Below, in pieces: positions 1 through 11,775 of a stretch of DNA of 51,089 nt. The stretch's first letter is position 1; each line of letters opens with the position of its first letter. The notes under the pieces were generated by a model. It worked only from the letters and a program-made list of their open reading frames with translations, made no database searches and had not been told where the DNA came from. The translations under genes and the position numbers were made by a program. This DNA is from Zygnema cylindricum (Eukaryota; Streptophyta; Zygnematophyceae; Zygnematales; Zygnemataceae): NCBI GenBank assembly GCA_037447655.1, contig JBBHKE010000287.1, forward strand, positions 1 through 51,089, written 5' to 3'.

Positions 1-42
<42 letters not shown>

Positions 43-58
43 GAGAGAGAGAAAAGTG
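1..58. repeat. (GA)n microsatellite
   Basis: Nearly pure GA dinucleotide run at the window edge that breaks down into GA-rich sequence. The repeat may continue outside the window. Confidence 0.95.
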
Positions 59-485
59 AGAATGTAGAGAAAGGAAACAACTTCGATTGGACGAGTTATT
101 GATGTCAGTTTCTTCGTGTTGGTTTTTTCCGAGTTGTGACTTTTTTATTTTAAATTTGGACTGGTCTTCAGGATCAATAATTTTTAAATTATGGAAAGAA
201 AACACCTATCTAATTGCGGTTTAGAACGATGCTTTAATGAGTACAGATACCATATTCTGTTGTTTTTTCAATTTTTAAACACCGTTTGTCAGCTAGTCTT
301 GAAGTTATCTCACTCACTGCCTATCCACACCAATTTTAGCACCAATTCTCCCAACTTTTGACTCGTGCAACCGTGTTTGTCACTCTGATGGCGTCCATTT
401 GCCCCTCCCAAGGGGGGAGAGTTGATTCCAAAACATTGAGATTATTCGTGACACTATTGTGACTATTACTTCTGAGGGATGGGGA

Positions 486-790
486 GTGCTTTGTTGTGGA
501 GTGTTCTTTTTGTCAGGAGGTGTCACATACAATTCTTTGCGTTATACTGGTTTTGTTTAGTTTGATGGTGACTGTTATATTTTTGGTGAATTGTATTGGC
601 GAACTGTCTTGGTAGCAGTCGTTGCATCATTGCCCCGGTTTTAGTCATTCATTGTGAAGCCTGTTTACATATCGAAAAGTTTATATGCTTTACAAGCTCA
701 CTGCTGCTCCAATCAAATGTTTTGATTCGGAGGTTTATTTAGTTTGCGATTTCACTGGCTTCTCCAAGCAAAGGTTTCGTCTGCCTAGGT
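486..790. repeat. Non-coding direct duplication, copy 1
   Basis: This block resembles 1241-1510 in the same order and orientation. Shared landmarks are GGAGGTGTCA, CATATTTTTGGTGA, GTTGCATCA, TTTACAAGCTCACTGCT and GCTTCTCCAAGCAAA. The copies are clearly diverged. There are no terminal inverted repeats or coding frame, so it is a degenerate segmental or tandem duplication of unknown origin. Confidence 0.6.
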
Positions 791-800
791 TCACTGAATA

Positions 801-876
801 ATGACTCAATTTCCTCCATTTCCTCCAAATAATGACTAAATTTCCTCCATTTCCTCCAAATAATGACTCAATTTGG
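801..876. repeat. 31-bp minisatellite
   Basis: ATGACTCAATTTCCTCC-type units begin at 801, 832 and 863 with a 31-bp period. The third copy is partial. Confidence 0.85.
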
Positions 877-1142
877 AAAGGTTATCGTAAAATCTTGTCA
901 CTAATAACTTATAAGCCTCTTTGCTATTCTCACTACTTCAACCATCTAAATTCAAAACCTATCATTTTATGATTCACCTAACAGTCATGTTCAGCGATGA
1001 GCCAATCAAATGGCGTAGAATACAAGAACACTGGCTGGTGTAACTCACAAAGACGGTCTACAAAAAAGCTGGAAGGTGTGCAAATCAAGCTGACCAGCCT
1101 GGCAAATGAGTGCACGCCACAGCAGGAAAACACAAAGTAACC

Positions 1143-1188
1143 TGTGACATGACTCCTATGACATGACTCCTATGACACGACTCCAACT
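1143..1188. repeat. 15-bp minisatellite, three copies
   Basis: TGACATGACTCCTA is repeated about three times; the last copy reads TGACACGACTCC. Confidence 0.8.
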
Positions 1189-1240
1189 CCTCATTTTGAC
1201 AGCTCCTCATACCCTGCAATTCACAATGTTATTGCTTCAG

Positions 1241-1510
1241 AGGGAGGAAGGTGTGCTCTGTTGTTTGGGAGGTGTCAAATATTATTTTTTCGCAGCACAC
1301 TGTTTTTTTTAAGCTTAATAGTGACCGTCATATTTTTGGTGACTGTCTCGAATACAGAGGTTGCATCAATACCGCAGCAGTCGTACATTAGGAGGCCTGT
1401 ACAGTTTGAGAATATTATTTAGTTTACAAGCTCACTGCTTCTCCAAGCAAATATCTTGTTTTGAAAGTTAATTTAGTTTGCAATCTCACTGCTTCTCCAA
1501 GCAAACAACG
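1241..1510. repeat. Non-coding direct duplication, copy 2
   Basis: Second copy of the block at 486-790, offset by about 750 bp. GCTTCTCCAAGCAAA occurs twice in quick succession here (about 1430-1450 and 1490-1506), so the 3' part has been duplicated again. The following stretch to about 2700 shows no recognisable gene. The part just below 2701 would be 3' UTR of the neighbouring minus-strand gene. Confidence 0.55.
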
Positions 1511-2700
1511 CGTCTTCCTCTTCAGAGAAAATTACTAGAAATGTTTTGGCAGCTTAAGGACCTTTTTCTTCCCAAATACGTGTTTTACTTGCCAATCTGC
1601 GCCTGTAGTCACAGGAACTGCTCTCAATCAATGCAGAGAAAACATCGAAATGGCATTTGTGCCGAGTCAACATTAGCCAAACAATATAGAGCAAACCCAC
1701 AAATGCAATGAAAAAGTTAGCTTGTCAGAAAAACAACATTTTATGAGCAACAGTTGAGCTACCATAGACAGGTGGATGAACAGTTTCACGAACCTACAGG
1801 TTTTAATGGGGTCCATAGCATGTGATGATCTGCAGGCCATAGAAGGTAAACTCCAGGGGAATGTGAATTCCAGGCAAATTTCATCAATTTGTCACAGACT
1901 TTCACACATGAATTACAAAACCACAGATACAAACTTGATTAAGTCGAACACTTCAGATGCTGCCAATAAAGTCTGCTTTGCATATGTAGAATAACAGATC
2001 AATCCTTAATTTTTAACGAAAATGAAGAAACAAAACAGACGATCTCGCCCACTAATGACTCTCATTTTTTTCCAGAGCTGATCATACTGAAAACTACTTT
2101 ATCCTTTAAAGCAGAGCTGAACTAGAGTAGCAACAAAAAGAGTAAAAAGATAGGCTAACAATGCGTTGTCTTGCAGCACGAATGTCCGTACTGTCAGATA
2201 TTTCTGACAGAACTGCAAATCTTATATAACCTTTCTTTTCACAAAATGTAGTCGCTGCCTCCCTTCTATCCGACTCTCTACCAGCTAAAGGGCAGTTCTT
2301 ATGCTTTCACTCATCCTCACAGGCTTATTTACAGCTGCAGTACATAGTACGGTTCCCATTTTCCATTCAAACCATTTCTTCACCTCCTTGCACCTTACTT
2401 TTCTATGTACAAAACGGACTCCTGACGTACACATCAACCATGCCCTGCACATACCAAGGAAACCACAAAAAACCACAGCTTCCACCTGTTGTGACTCATT
2501 GTTACCCTCCAATGCCGCATCGATCAAAACTTGTTGAGGCAAAAATCAGCAAAAATAAGGTTTGCTGGCAAGCCCTCCAAAAAAGTATTCTTCCGCTTAT
2601 GAAGAAAGAATTTTATCAATTTGACCAGCTCTTCAACTCACGGTACAACAGCACCTTCCAAAACGACATCCATCAGAAGATCAGTTTAACCAACTTCCAA

Positions 2701-3744
2701 TCACGGTACACCAGCGTCGTACTGCTTCACTTGCCCATGCCGTAAACTCTTTGCTGCAACTTCAAGCAGCGAAGCCATATCTTCTGCCAATTCCGGCCTC
2801 TCCGTAAAACGCGCTGCATGTAACTCTGGAATAGCAATACCATCGCAAGCAACTGGTAAACTTCGTGAACGGACCAGTGAGCCGTGACCATGACCATGGC
2901 TTCTTCTACCATCAGGAATGCTCGGACGCTTCTCCAATTTTTCGTCTGCATGGAGCTGCCAGTTTTCACTTTTGTTCTCAACACCGTTTATTATGATTCT
3001 GTCGTTTGTATTACTGTTGTTTTTACCACCGTTGCTTCCTTGCTGCTCAGCTGCTCCAAGTTCATGGCAACCAGCAACAAGAGGTGGAATTCGCTTTCCT
3101 TTCGGCAAGGGCGGTTTACTGGAAGGAGTAAACGGAGGAGCATCTTCAAGAGGGGTTTCATCCAAAGACCAGCGTCTTCGTGACTGGTGATGATAGCCTG
3201 TTTCACTTTTCCATCGATCCCGAGCGAAACTGCTTGCATAAGTATCGTATGTATGACAGGCTTGCCATACAGGAGCATGTTGACTGTGCTTATATTCGCG
3301 AAGAATCAGACGGCCGTTATGACGATAAGGCTGGAGGACAATCGGTCTCACTGCTCGTATTTCTTCCAGCACAATTTTCTTATCTTTTCTTATTGTTTGG
3401 AATACCATTCCAGGCCTTGGACTTGGCATCCATTGCGGAATCACATGAGGAGATCCAACGGGACTGCCGGTACAGAAATCCGTACAGCTGCAATCAGTAC
3501 AGCCAGAATCTTCACTTCCTCCAACAGAACCCTCGGATTCATCTGCACTGTCAACCAAAGAAGTCATAATAGAAAATTCAGACGCTTCAGAGTTTCTCTG
3601 GACTCCAGCTTCCTGATCCATATTTACATTAGGATTTGAACAAATATCCATGTCAAACAACAACTCATCTCTTCCACTTCTACCTCCACTTCTCCCTTCT
3701 GAACTTGATTCTGCTCTGTTTTCAAAGGATCTATCTCTTGCCAT
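2701..3744 (-). CDS. FAF-domain (FANTASTIC FOUR-like) protein, single exon
   Basis: An uninterrupted 347-residue frame read from an ATG at 3744. Residues about 105-153 match the plant FAF domain: a Pro-rich lead-in (MPSPRPG), then FQTIRKDKKIVLEE and, after a short linker, YRHNGRLILRE. This parallels the family pattern of a first D-G/K-R/K-L/I-V/I-L strand followed by R-x-N-GRL-x-L. The N-terminal third is acidic and Ser-rich (DESEGSVGGSEDSG) with a Cys cluster (CTDCSCTDFC). The C-terminal half is basic, low-complexity and probably disordered. No signal peptide or membrane segment is seen. FAF proteins are plant-specific and influence meristem size in Arabidopsis; a role here is only inferred. 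Lack of introns agrees with Arabidopsis FAF genes. Many overlapping frames on the opposite strand are shadows. The family call rests on a motif of about 45 residues read by eye. Confidence 0.65.
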   Translation of the reverse strand: MARDRSFENRAESSSEGRSGGRSGRDELLFDMDICSNPNVNMDQEAGVQRNSEASEFSIMTSLVDSADESEGSVGGSEDSGCTDCSCTDFCTGSPVGSPHVIPQWMPSPRPGMVFQTIRKDKKIVLEEIRAVRPIVLQPYRHNGRLILREYKHSQHAPVWQACHTYDTYASSFARDRWKSETGYHHQSRRRWSLDETPLEDAPPFTPSSKPPLPKGKRIPPLVAGCHELGAAEQQGSNGGKNNSNTNDRIIINGVENKSENWQLHADEKLEKRPSIPDGRRSHGHGHGSLVRSRSLPVACDGIAIPELHAARFTERPELAEDMASLLEVAAKSLRHGQVKQYDAGVP

Positions 3745-4600
3745 GATGTCTAGCTTTCCTTACAGATGCTATCCATGCAAAGGCAGAATCACAAAGTCAG
3801 GCTTAACCTTGAAATCAACCAACTTTGCAACAGCAAAGTGTAAGATTGCCGAAACAAAGTGCAGCAACGTGACATTTTGCAGGCTGCAACTTTTTCCAGC
3901 TTTGTTACAGCAGCAGCTTGTAGCCTCTGCAGGACATTTTAGTGAACGGTAACCGTACAGCTTCATTGGATGCCCGGTAGACAACAGATTTGCGAGAAAA
4001 CGTCGATCGACGGCCAGGATCGTATCCGAGCACTAGAAGGTACGAAATCACTGCTGGGATAATAGTACAAGGAAAGGCTTTCCAAAAAATTGTCATTTCA
4101 GAAACTTTTCCTGCCGTTTTGATCAGTGTAAATGTGCGATTGACTAAAATCGATTTTTTTTCATTTTTAATACCATTTTCCTGTTTTAGCCGCACCTGTC
4201 AGACACCGCCTTGTGAGTTTTGAACATTATTTAGTGTTTTATATGATAATTTTAATCGTGACTAGGTATTGTGGTCCGTGGATTTCGAAGAGGCGATGTG
4301 TTGGACTTTAGCTTTCACATGATTTAGTGCAAATAATGTTTCGTTAGGGGCGAAACGAAAACATAGACGCAAAATTCCCTTTTATTTAAATAATAAAGTA
4401 CGGGCAGGGAAAACAATTAATTCAAGGGTGCGGTATCAGAATACTTAAGTTCACAAATTTCGGAAGGAATCGACCCATAGAGGTTTCATTCGTTAAAATT
4501 TTGATTTTTTTACGATTATGCATTCTTTTTAGGGTTTTTTGAACTTTTCGTAAATTTCGTATACTTTTCGTGTACGGATGGAGTGTACGGATGTGATGTA
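3745..4600. other. Upstream region of the FAF-like gene, no gene seen
   Basis: AT-rich DNA that would hold the promoter and 5' UTR of the minus-strand gene. I see no clear TATA box at a fixed distance and no further coding frame. Confidence 0.4.
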
Positions 4601-4628
4601 CGGAATTCCTAGAAAAAGGTTGAAAGTA

Positions 4629-4665
4629 CACCGTGAATCGCTGTTAGAGTTAAGAAATCGATATA
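4629..4665. mobile_element. Orphan end of a TA-target MITE
   Basis: TA followed by CACCGTGAATCGCTGTTAGAG is the terminal sequence of the TA-element family seen at 4945, 8579 and elsewhere. No partner end was found, so this is a truncated or interrupted copy. Confidence 0.5.
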
Positions 4666-4944
4666 GTTTCCCATGCTTTTAGGGTAGCCGCGAAAGTGTG
4701 TGTTCACATATTAGACGGCCTGAATATGTGCGAACACGTTCTCGCGATTTTCTCTTGTCTTTTATGACTTGCAATCAAATCTCAGTACGCTTTTTCGTGC
4801 AACGCACTCAATTTTCCCTTTCGACGCCATTCTTTGACACTTAATTTGTACGTCTGTACTAAATAATGAGCAGTTTTAGTACGGACTAACACATTTTTAC
4901 GTTACACTATCTATAAATATTCGACATTAGAATAGTAAACGCTA

Positions 4945-5505
4945 CACCGTCGATCGTATTTAGCGTGTAGAAATTATTAGTGTGTACAATAATTTAGTGT
5001 CATGTACACTAATTTTGACTTAGAAAACTAATTTTTCAACGAACGCCAATATGGGTACAGCTGATTTGTCGAGAGGATATTCACAGTAATTTAAGTGAAA
5101 GTACAAATTCTGACAATTCGTACACTGTCGCATACTTTCACTCTAATTAATTCCTAACTCTAATTTCGGTTTTTAGGGTTTTTAAGGCAGCACGCGACAA
5201 ATAAATGACACTAAAACAGGTACAAGTACGAAATCTTTTAATTCGTACACCGAATTTCGTGTGATAGCAAATATTTTATTAAAAAATCCGTACTTGTATA
5301 ATTAGAAAGTACATTTTTATACGCACCGACACGTTCCGTACTCCTCACTAATAAAAAATACATAAATTAAAATGGTGTACACTAATTGTTCATCTCGTAA
5401 TTAGCGTACAGGAAAAATTAGTATCATTTACCCTATTTTAGGTAAAACCCTCAAAATTTAGGGGCGCTGAATTAGTGTTCAACACGCTAAATACGATCGA
5501 CGGTG
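4945..5505. mobile_element. TA-target MITE (CACCG-ended family)
   Basis: Terminal inverted repeats CACCGTCGATCGTATTTAGC and its complement ending CGATCGACGGTG are each flanked by TA (4943-4944 and 5506-5507). The 561-bp body is non-coding and AT-rich, with several internal copies of TTAGCGT or TTAGTGT. The TA target suggests the Tc1/mariner superfamily, but there is no transposase to prove it. Confidence 0.75.
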
Positions 5506-5576
5506 TAGTTAAACAGTACCAATGTTCATGTAAACTTTTTTTTGAGTTAAATTTGATTAACCTGCAATGTTTTTAC

Positions 5577-5690
5577 GTACATGCGCGTGATGGGCAATGA
5601 AAAAAATAGGGAGTACTCTCCTTTGTGCTAATAAAAAACCCGGTACTTTAATACATGGGCACACACCCTAAGTTGTAGTAGTACTTTTGA
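5577..5690. mobile_element. Fragment of the GGGTACG-ended (TTA-target) family
   Basis: Shares GTACATG, GGGAGTACTCTC / GCGAGTACTCTC and ACTTTAATACAT with the interior of the complete element at 21896-23613, in the same order. No termini are visible. From here to 6790 I see no further gene or defined repeat. Confidence 0.5.
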
Positions 5691-6801
5691 TGAAATTTTT
5701 CGTATTTTTATTTTATAATAAAGTCAAAGTAGGTCAACGCATTTTAAAAAATCTGAAATTTTGAATAATGCGCATATGCATTCTTTTTCAAAGTTTTTTA
5801 CCGTGCGCATACTACGAATGAAACCTCTATGAATCGACCCCTCCATTTCCGTACAAAATAATATGATTCGTCCAGTACGAAATGAATACATGCCAAAAGT
5901 ATTTGTTCGGACTGTTTCAAAAGTACATCTAAAAATAACTTTTTCAGTGACACGTAAGTTTGAACTGATAAATATCTTCAGCCTGTAAAAGTCACATTGC
6001 ACCCATTTTCCCAGAATTCAGGAAAATATTAGGTGCATTCACGGGTACGGGAACTGCCAGGACATTTTTTTCCTGTACGGTCAGAAGAAAGAAACGGTGG
6101 ATATGCGGGAAAAATCGGAAATCCTCCAAAAATCTTTAAGCAAATCAGTTCAAATAAATATCAAGTCCTTATGCGACGATAGCGTACGGTTTCGTACCGT
6201 CGTTGAGGCCTCTAGAAGTACTTGTCTTGTACGGATGTTGTACGAGCCGTCGCTTGATATTTGCAGACCCAAGTGGTCCCTCGTTGATCTTTTCTGTAGC
6301 CGAGGCCGGAAAGTGGTCCCTGCGCACATTTAGCTACTGACACGTGTGAATCGCACGGGAAGCCCACATGCCAGCAGGGATAGCACCTCCTGGGAGCTGT
6401 CACAGCCGTCAGATCCATAAATGACTCGCTCCCCGGTTTGAACGGTCAGATGCGTATCTAGATTTCAATTTAAGACCGGTCGCACGGACTGTCGTGTCAA
6501 ACACGACAACCTTTGACGACAACTTTTTATTTACTACGGTACGGCTTCCAGTACGGCATTTCCATGATTGGCTAGAAAGCGAACCATGGCATGAGTGTCC
6601 AGAAAAATACAATACCACGTACGAAAACGGTGTATCCTGGCAGTATTCCCCTGTCGTTCCCACATAGATAGCAATGTCAAAAGTGTGAATTTGGAAGCTC
6701 CTAACTGTAAACGTCACTCTATGCCACTATGGTTGATGACATCCGTCGGATCGACTAGGATGAACGTCTCCGATTCGTCTTAATTTTATTCCACTTTTAA
6801 C

Positions 6802-7384
6802 CATAGTTCAAAAGTAGGTGACAGTACACCCATACAATATGCCTATTGTACGTAAATTTTACAATACTACCTTAAGACCCATATTGTATTGGCCGCAAAA
6901 TGAAATAAAATAGTAAAAGGGTTGAGTTACACATGGTTCGATAGAGAATCAAACGTCATTTCTAAATTTGAAAAAAAAAACGGACAAAAAAATCATTTTC
7001 TGTGAGTTTTGAGAGACTTTTTATTTAAACCGTCGGATTCGGACGATCTGACGGTCGTTGATGAAAGTAACGATCTAAGAAGATCACATGAAAAGCCCAT
7101 AATACAACTTACGACAGGACTATCGTCAGATTCGTCCGCGGGTTTTTTTTTTTTCCCAGCTTTTTTTCCCGCGCAATGTCATCCTACGCCGTGTCAGTTC
7201 GCTAAAAAAATTCGTTCGGCGGCGTGCGCAGTACAATGAGCATACGTCAGATTCGTACGCTCGTACAGAGGTGTGAACACTGAACAGCAACACACATACA
7301 GTATGCCTACGTTGCGCGAGTTTAGTGCCAAGTTTTGTGCGCCTACCAAAGGCCTACCATAAAAACGCCTACTTTTGAACTATG
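6802..7384. mobile_element. hAT-like non-autonomous element, CATAGTTC family (long form)
   Basis: Ends CATAGTTCAAAAGTAGG and its complement CCTACTTTTGAACTATG are flanked by a perfect 8-bp duplication, CTTTTAAC (6794-6801 and 7385-7392). The 8-bp target and C-A-x-x-G terminal pattern fit hAT. The interior is non-coding, with the CATATTGTA-type inverted words typical of the family. Confidence 0.85.
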
Positions 7385-7494
7385 CTTTTAACCCCCTTGA
7401 AAAGTTGAAATTCAGCTAAAACCTCCCACTTAATTATCCCTTTCGATTCTGAATGTACTTTGCTTCCAAAACCCTGACAAATAGAAAATGTACT

Positions 7495-7520
7495 GTAAAG
7501 TGTAAAGTGTAAAGTGTAAA
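7495..7520. repeat. (TGTAAAG)n microsatellite
   Basis: Heptamer TGTAAAG is repeated about three and a half times between two hAT-like elements. Confidence 0.8.
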
Positions 7521-7646
7521 CGCTCTTAGCGCCTATTTTACACTCCATTTTAACGTATAATACGTGAAAATGCGGTCTTTCTGATGTGTGAACTGCAGCA
7601 TAAATCTTCAGGCGGACAGTCATTTATTGCGCGACTGACTTCAGAG

Positions 7647-7952
7647 CATAGTTCAAAAGTCGGCGTTTTTATGGTAGGCCTTTGGTCGGCGCCTTTATCG
7701 TAAGTTTTGTTATGGGCTTTTCATGTGATCTTCTTAGATCGCTACTTTGATCGGAAACCGTCCGATCGTCCAAATCTGACGGTGTAAATAAAACATTTTG
7801 GTCCGAATTTTTTAAGTGGTTCAAAATTTGGGCCGAATGTTTTAATTGGTCCGAATAGGTCCGAATACAATATGGATCTTAAGGACATATTGTATGTTTT
7901 GCGTACAATAGGCATATTGTATGGACCTACTTTAACCTACTTTTGAACTATG
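7647..7952. mobile_element. hAT-like MITE, CATAGTTC family (short form)
   Basis: 306-bp element with CATAGTTCAAAAGTCGG / TACTTTTGAACTATG ends. Flanking 8-mers CTTCAGAG and CTTCTGTC agree only partly, so the target duplication has decayed. The interior matches 10941-11216, including GTTATGGGCTTTTCATGTGA. From 7953 to 8578 nothing further is recognised. Confidence 0.7.
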
Positions 7953-8578
7953 CTTCTGTCGCTCGAAGTTCGCAAATCTTTTCCGACCCTCGATGAAATC
8001 GCGGAAGCAGAAAGCCGGCGAGGGCGCGGAAGAATCTGAATCTCACGATTCCGCCAAATAGTCAATAAAATTTAGTATCCTAATCGGGCGGTTTGAAAGG
8101 ATCAGTGTGTATTGATGATATACTGATTCTATGATGTAACTTCAAATATTTAAGCATCCAACAACGGAGAATCGTACACCGGAACGTTCGGAAATCGAAC
8201 GGGCATCGTTGCAGCTATTTTCAGAGTTTATGTATACGCCAAAAAAATTGACACGAAACTACTGTAACCGTAGCGATTACTAAAAGACAATTTTTTTCAG
8301 CATATCTCTTACGACAAGATAGAACACTCTGACGTAAGTCCCAGCGCTGTAATCATTACCCAACGCAAAGTCGCAAAGAAAAGCGTCTAATATGTCGATT
8401 GCTCTTGTCGCGTAGCGTCTCAAATCCTTTCATTTCCTGGAAAGCTGGAAACATTTGCTTCTCGCTTTCCCCCCATCAGTTTGTGAGCGAACGCTAACCG
8501 TTTTTTCTGATTGGAACCTAACAGCCGAAAACTAACGGCCGTCAAGTTTTCAAAACCAGCCTGAAATACTGTACAGTA

Positions 8579-9121
8579 CACCGCCAATCGCTATTAGCGT
8601 AGTGTACGCTAATTCCGTCCCGCTTTTTTTTTTTTTTTTATTCTCAAATAGCGTAGCTTATTCTATTTTTTTCTGTACGCCATTTAGGGTTATTTTCCAA
8701 GTACCGTACAAAGGGAATGTACGTCATCTTTTAAATAGTGTGGTGTACGGCATGTATCAGACCGTACAAAATTTTACCTTTTTAAGTGAAAAGGCATAAT
8801 TAATGAGTTTTAGTAACCGCGGACGCATGAGAATATGCGCTCTAAAAAGGAAATAAAATCGGGTTGTCAGATATCACGTTCGCACATATTCATCACACAA
8901 CCACGTTTCGAGTCGAACCACTTTCAACCGTGTGAACGTACGATTTGTGTACGATTTGTCAGGTTTTATATTAGTGTAAGCATTTTTGTGACCGACATTT
9001 ATTTTTTTCAAAGACCCAAATTATAATTATTAAACAATTAGAATGTATGTTAATTAGCGTAAACCACGGTAATAATTCGTATACGCTAAAGAAACTTCTA
9101 CACTAATAGCGATTGGCGGTG
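8579..9121. mobile_element. TA-target MITE (CACCG-ended family)
   Basis: CACCGCCAATCGCTATTAGC at the left and CTAATAGCGATTGGCGGTG at the right, flanked by TA (8577-8578 and 9122-9123). 543 bp, non-coding. Confidence 0.8.
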
Positions 9122-9205
9122 TAGTTAACGTTTTTGTACCATTTCGTACATTTTTTTTGATATAAACGTTTATTGCAGATTCTACCGAGATTCTCCAAGC
9201 TTTTA

Positions 9206-9905
9206 GAGCGTTGTTCCATTAGGCGGTCTTTGTAAACATCAAAAATTCGTTTACTGAAGCGACCGTTCCATTGTGTCGGGTCAATAACCGACATTGTTTT
9301 TGCGTGGCACACTTTGATTTCACGTAATAGGAGTATACGATTCTGCTAATCTTCAAAGAATCTCTAACAGCGAATTGTGACCACATATTTATACCAGCGA
9401 AAGTAAAAAGTGACTCGTACGACGTATTGAATAAAATTTGTACGGGCGGACGAAACTTAAGATGTGTAAAAGCGTACGAAAATGTCAGAAAGGTTCGTGG
9501 ATGGCAGCAGAAGCGTGAAATAATATCCTACGTCAAAGATTTTCTTACGGCTTCCGGTGGCTTCGCATCCTCCCTAGCGGAAGGCACATGTCATATGCGA
9601 CATGTACCCATCTGGTCGCGCGGTCGTCATGGATATTTGTGCACTTTTCCACGAGGCACGATGCTATTCGTTCAGGCGTTGAGAATTGACCTACCCCGGG
9701 TCATTTGTTGCGAACTGAAAGTGTCAGGCGATGGCGTATCCGATTATGCATCCGACGGTCCACGTTTACGCCCATAAACATGGAGAATGAAATTCTTAAT
9801 TCAGTAGCCTTGTTTTTCTGACAAATATTTTGTTTGGTACGGCACTGTACGAAACAGTACGACTTTCAGTAAACAACGACATTTTTCCCTAATGGAACCT
9901 CACTC
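9206..9905. mobile_element. TTA-target element, GTTCCATTAG family
   Basis: Left end GAGCGTTGTTCCATTAGG and right end CTAATGGAACCTCACTC are imperfect inverted repeats flanked by TTA (9203-9205 and 9906-9908). The 3-bp TTA target is the PIF/Harbinger hallmark. About 700 bp; no transposase is recognised. Confidence 0.65.
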
Positions 9906-9908
9906 TTA

Positions 9909-10597
9909 GGGTGAACTTCCATTAGAGGAAAAGTGGGGCTGTTTAATGGATGCCGTACGATTTCGTACAGATCCGTACCATTTTGTTTTTTTGTCAGACG
10001 AAACACGTCTACTGGATGGCTCCAATATTATAGGCGTAAATGTCGACCGTTGGATTTTTCACTTTTTTAGATTCGCGAAGCAATCACGCACATCGTCGAG
10101 TGTGAAGAGACTCTCCTCGGGAGGAGAGTTTCTTCACACTGGTCGCGTACCATTGGTACACGTGAAAATTAGAAAACAAATCCACCACGAACAGGCAATG
10201 TGAATCGAACACATCGTACACGCCATGTGCCTTCCGCCACGGTGTATGAAGGTTGACCGAAATATCTTCGCACGCTCCTTCTGACATCCGCTGACCTTAA
10301 AAGTTTGCGGCGCCTTTTTGACATTCCGTTCCGAAATTTTGATTTTCAATTTCAAAATTAAAATCTGGTCGCTAAATTTTCGTACGAGTCAATAACTACC
10401 TCCACCCGTACAAATATTACGTACATATTTTCAGCTTGAAGAATATTTATAGATTTTAAGAATATGAAAACTAACCTACGTGGCGCCAATCATAATTGAG
10501 AAACGATGTCTGCTGGCACGACATAATGGAAGGCCGTGCCAGTAAACATGAGAAATAGACATATCCGCATGTTTACTGAGACCGCCTAATGGAGAAC
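9909..10597. mobile_element. Second GTTCCATTAG-family element, abutting the first
   Basis: It starts GGGTGAACTTCCATTAG directly after the TTA that ends the previous element, so the two share one TTA. The right end is taken at CTAATGGAGAACAGGCC; it carries the family's subterminal GTTTACTGAGACCGCC, but the exact terminus is uncertain. A long palindrome lies inside it. Confidence 0.5.
10099..10140. repeat. Near-perfect 42-bp palindrome
   Basis: AGTGTGAAGAGACTCTCC pairs with GGAGGAGAGTTTCTTCACACT around a TCG/CGG centre. The family relative at 43232-44653 has a different palindrome near the same relative place (44421-44458). Confidence 0.8.
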
Positions 10598-10762
10598 AGG
10601 CCATAGGCATAACCCCTGACCGTGCGATGTTTTCCATTTTCGCATCCGCGACGCAATCGCTTCACCCAACCAGTTTTCGACAGCTGTAATGTACCTCCCA
10701 AGGAATACACTAAGACAAATTGGACGTGGCATTTGCTCCACGTGTGAAAGCTAAATACGCTA

Positions 10763-11261
10763 CACTGTGCATCGCTATTAGTGTTAATAATTTGTACGCC
10801 AGTTAAAACATTTTGTATCCGTACACTCTTGTCCGATTTTCAATTTGAGACCGTCAATCGGAAGCTGAGAATCTTATATTTCAATCTCAACCGTCAGATA
10901 TAAAAATCGACATTCGTGCACGGAGAAAAGATGTTTAAAGCATAGTTCAAAAGTAGGCGTTTCTATGGTAGGCCTTTTGTCGGCGCCTTTATCGTAAGTT
11001 GTGTTATGGGCTTTTCATGTGATCTTCTTAGATCGCTTCTTTGATCAACGACCGTCCGATCGTCCGAATCTAACGGTGTAAATAATTGTTTTTGGTCTGA
11101 ATGTTTTAATTGGTCCGAATAGATCCGAATATAATATGGGTCTTAAGGTCATATTGTATGTTTTGCATACAATAGGCATATTGTATGGGCCTACTTTCAC
11201 CTACTTTTGAACTATGGTTTAAAGAGATGAAAAAAACATTGACACATAACGATTCGCGGTG
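10763..11261. mobile_element. TA-target MITE interrupted by a hAT-like MITE
   Basis: Left end CACTGTGCATCGCTATTAG, right end CGATTCGCGGTG, flanked by TA (10761-10762 and 11262-11263). Removing the nested element at 10941-11216 and one target copy leaves about 215 bp. The sequence matches the margins of the transposon nest at 21.9-35.7 kb. Confidence 0.75.
10941..11216. mobile_element. hAT-like MITE, CATAGTTC family, nested
   Basis: 276 bp with ends CATAGTTCAAAAGTAGGC / CCTACTTTTGAACTATG and a perfect 8-bp duplication GTTTAAAG (10933-10940 and 11217-11224). It sits inside the TA-target MITE. Confidence 0.85.
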
Positions 11262-11263
11262 TA

Positions 11264-11775
11264 CTTTATGAAAGTAAAGATACTCTCCACGATGGAAAAG
11301 TGATGATAACCTTCCGCGCGATGAGTGCCACGTGTCGTCGGACGGAGTGGATGCAAATCCCTCGAAAGCCGCGATAAAATCTTTGCCGGAGGATGTCCTG
11401 CCACGTCCCTTTGCTATCCATTGACCTTGGATTTTGCCATTTTGTGTTTTAACTTTTAAAACATTACAGCAGAGTTTGCAGAGTAATGTAGTAAGCACGA
11501 TTAGATATTACATTTTATTACGCTCGTTAAAAACTTAAAATCTTAAATTTCGTCCGCTCGTACAAATATCGCTTTCAGATTTTGCGCTTAAAGAATCTAT
11601 GACGATTTTCGGCGTCGGAGCACAAGCCTACGTGGTACCAGCCAAAATAAACACGTGGACGAGAGGTAAGTTTACTGGTACAACCTGATGACAACCTGGT
11701 CAAAATATTACTGCCAGTAAACGTGTCCGTACAATTACTGGCACCGTCCGGTGGAATTGAAGCCTCAGAAAATTG
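11264..11775. mobile_element. Diverged GTTCCATTAG-family copy, inverted
   Basis: Read on the minus strand, AAAGATTTTATCGCGGC followed by TTTGCATCC parallels AAAGATTTTCTTACGGC and CTTCGCATCC in the element at 9206-9905. Its right margin, read inward, is TTCAATTCCACCGGACGG, comparable to GTTCCATTAGGCGG. It appears to have cut off the duplicated UMP1 exon at 11775. Confidence 0.45.

Noticed and set aside
2884-3639. Several plus-strand frames of 90-150 codons
   Set aside because: Antisense shadows of the FAF-like gene.
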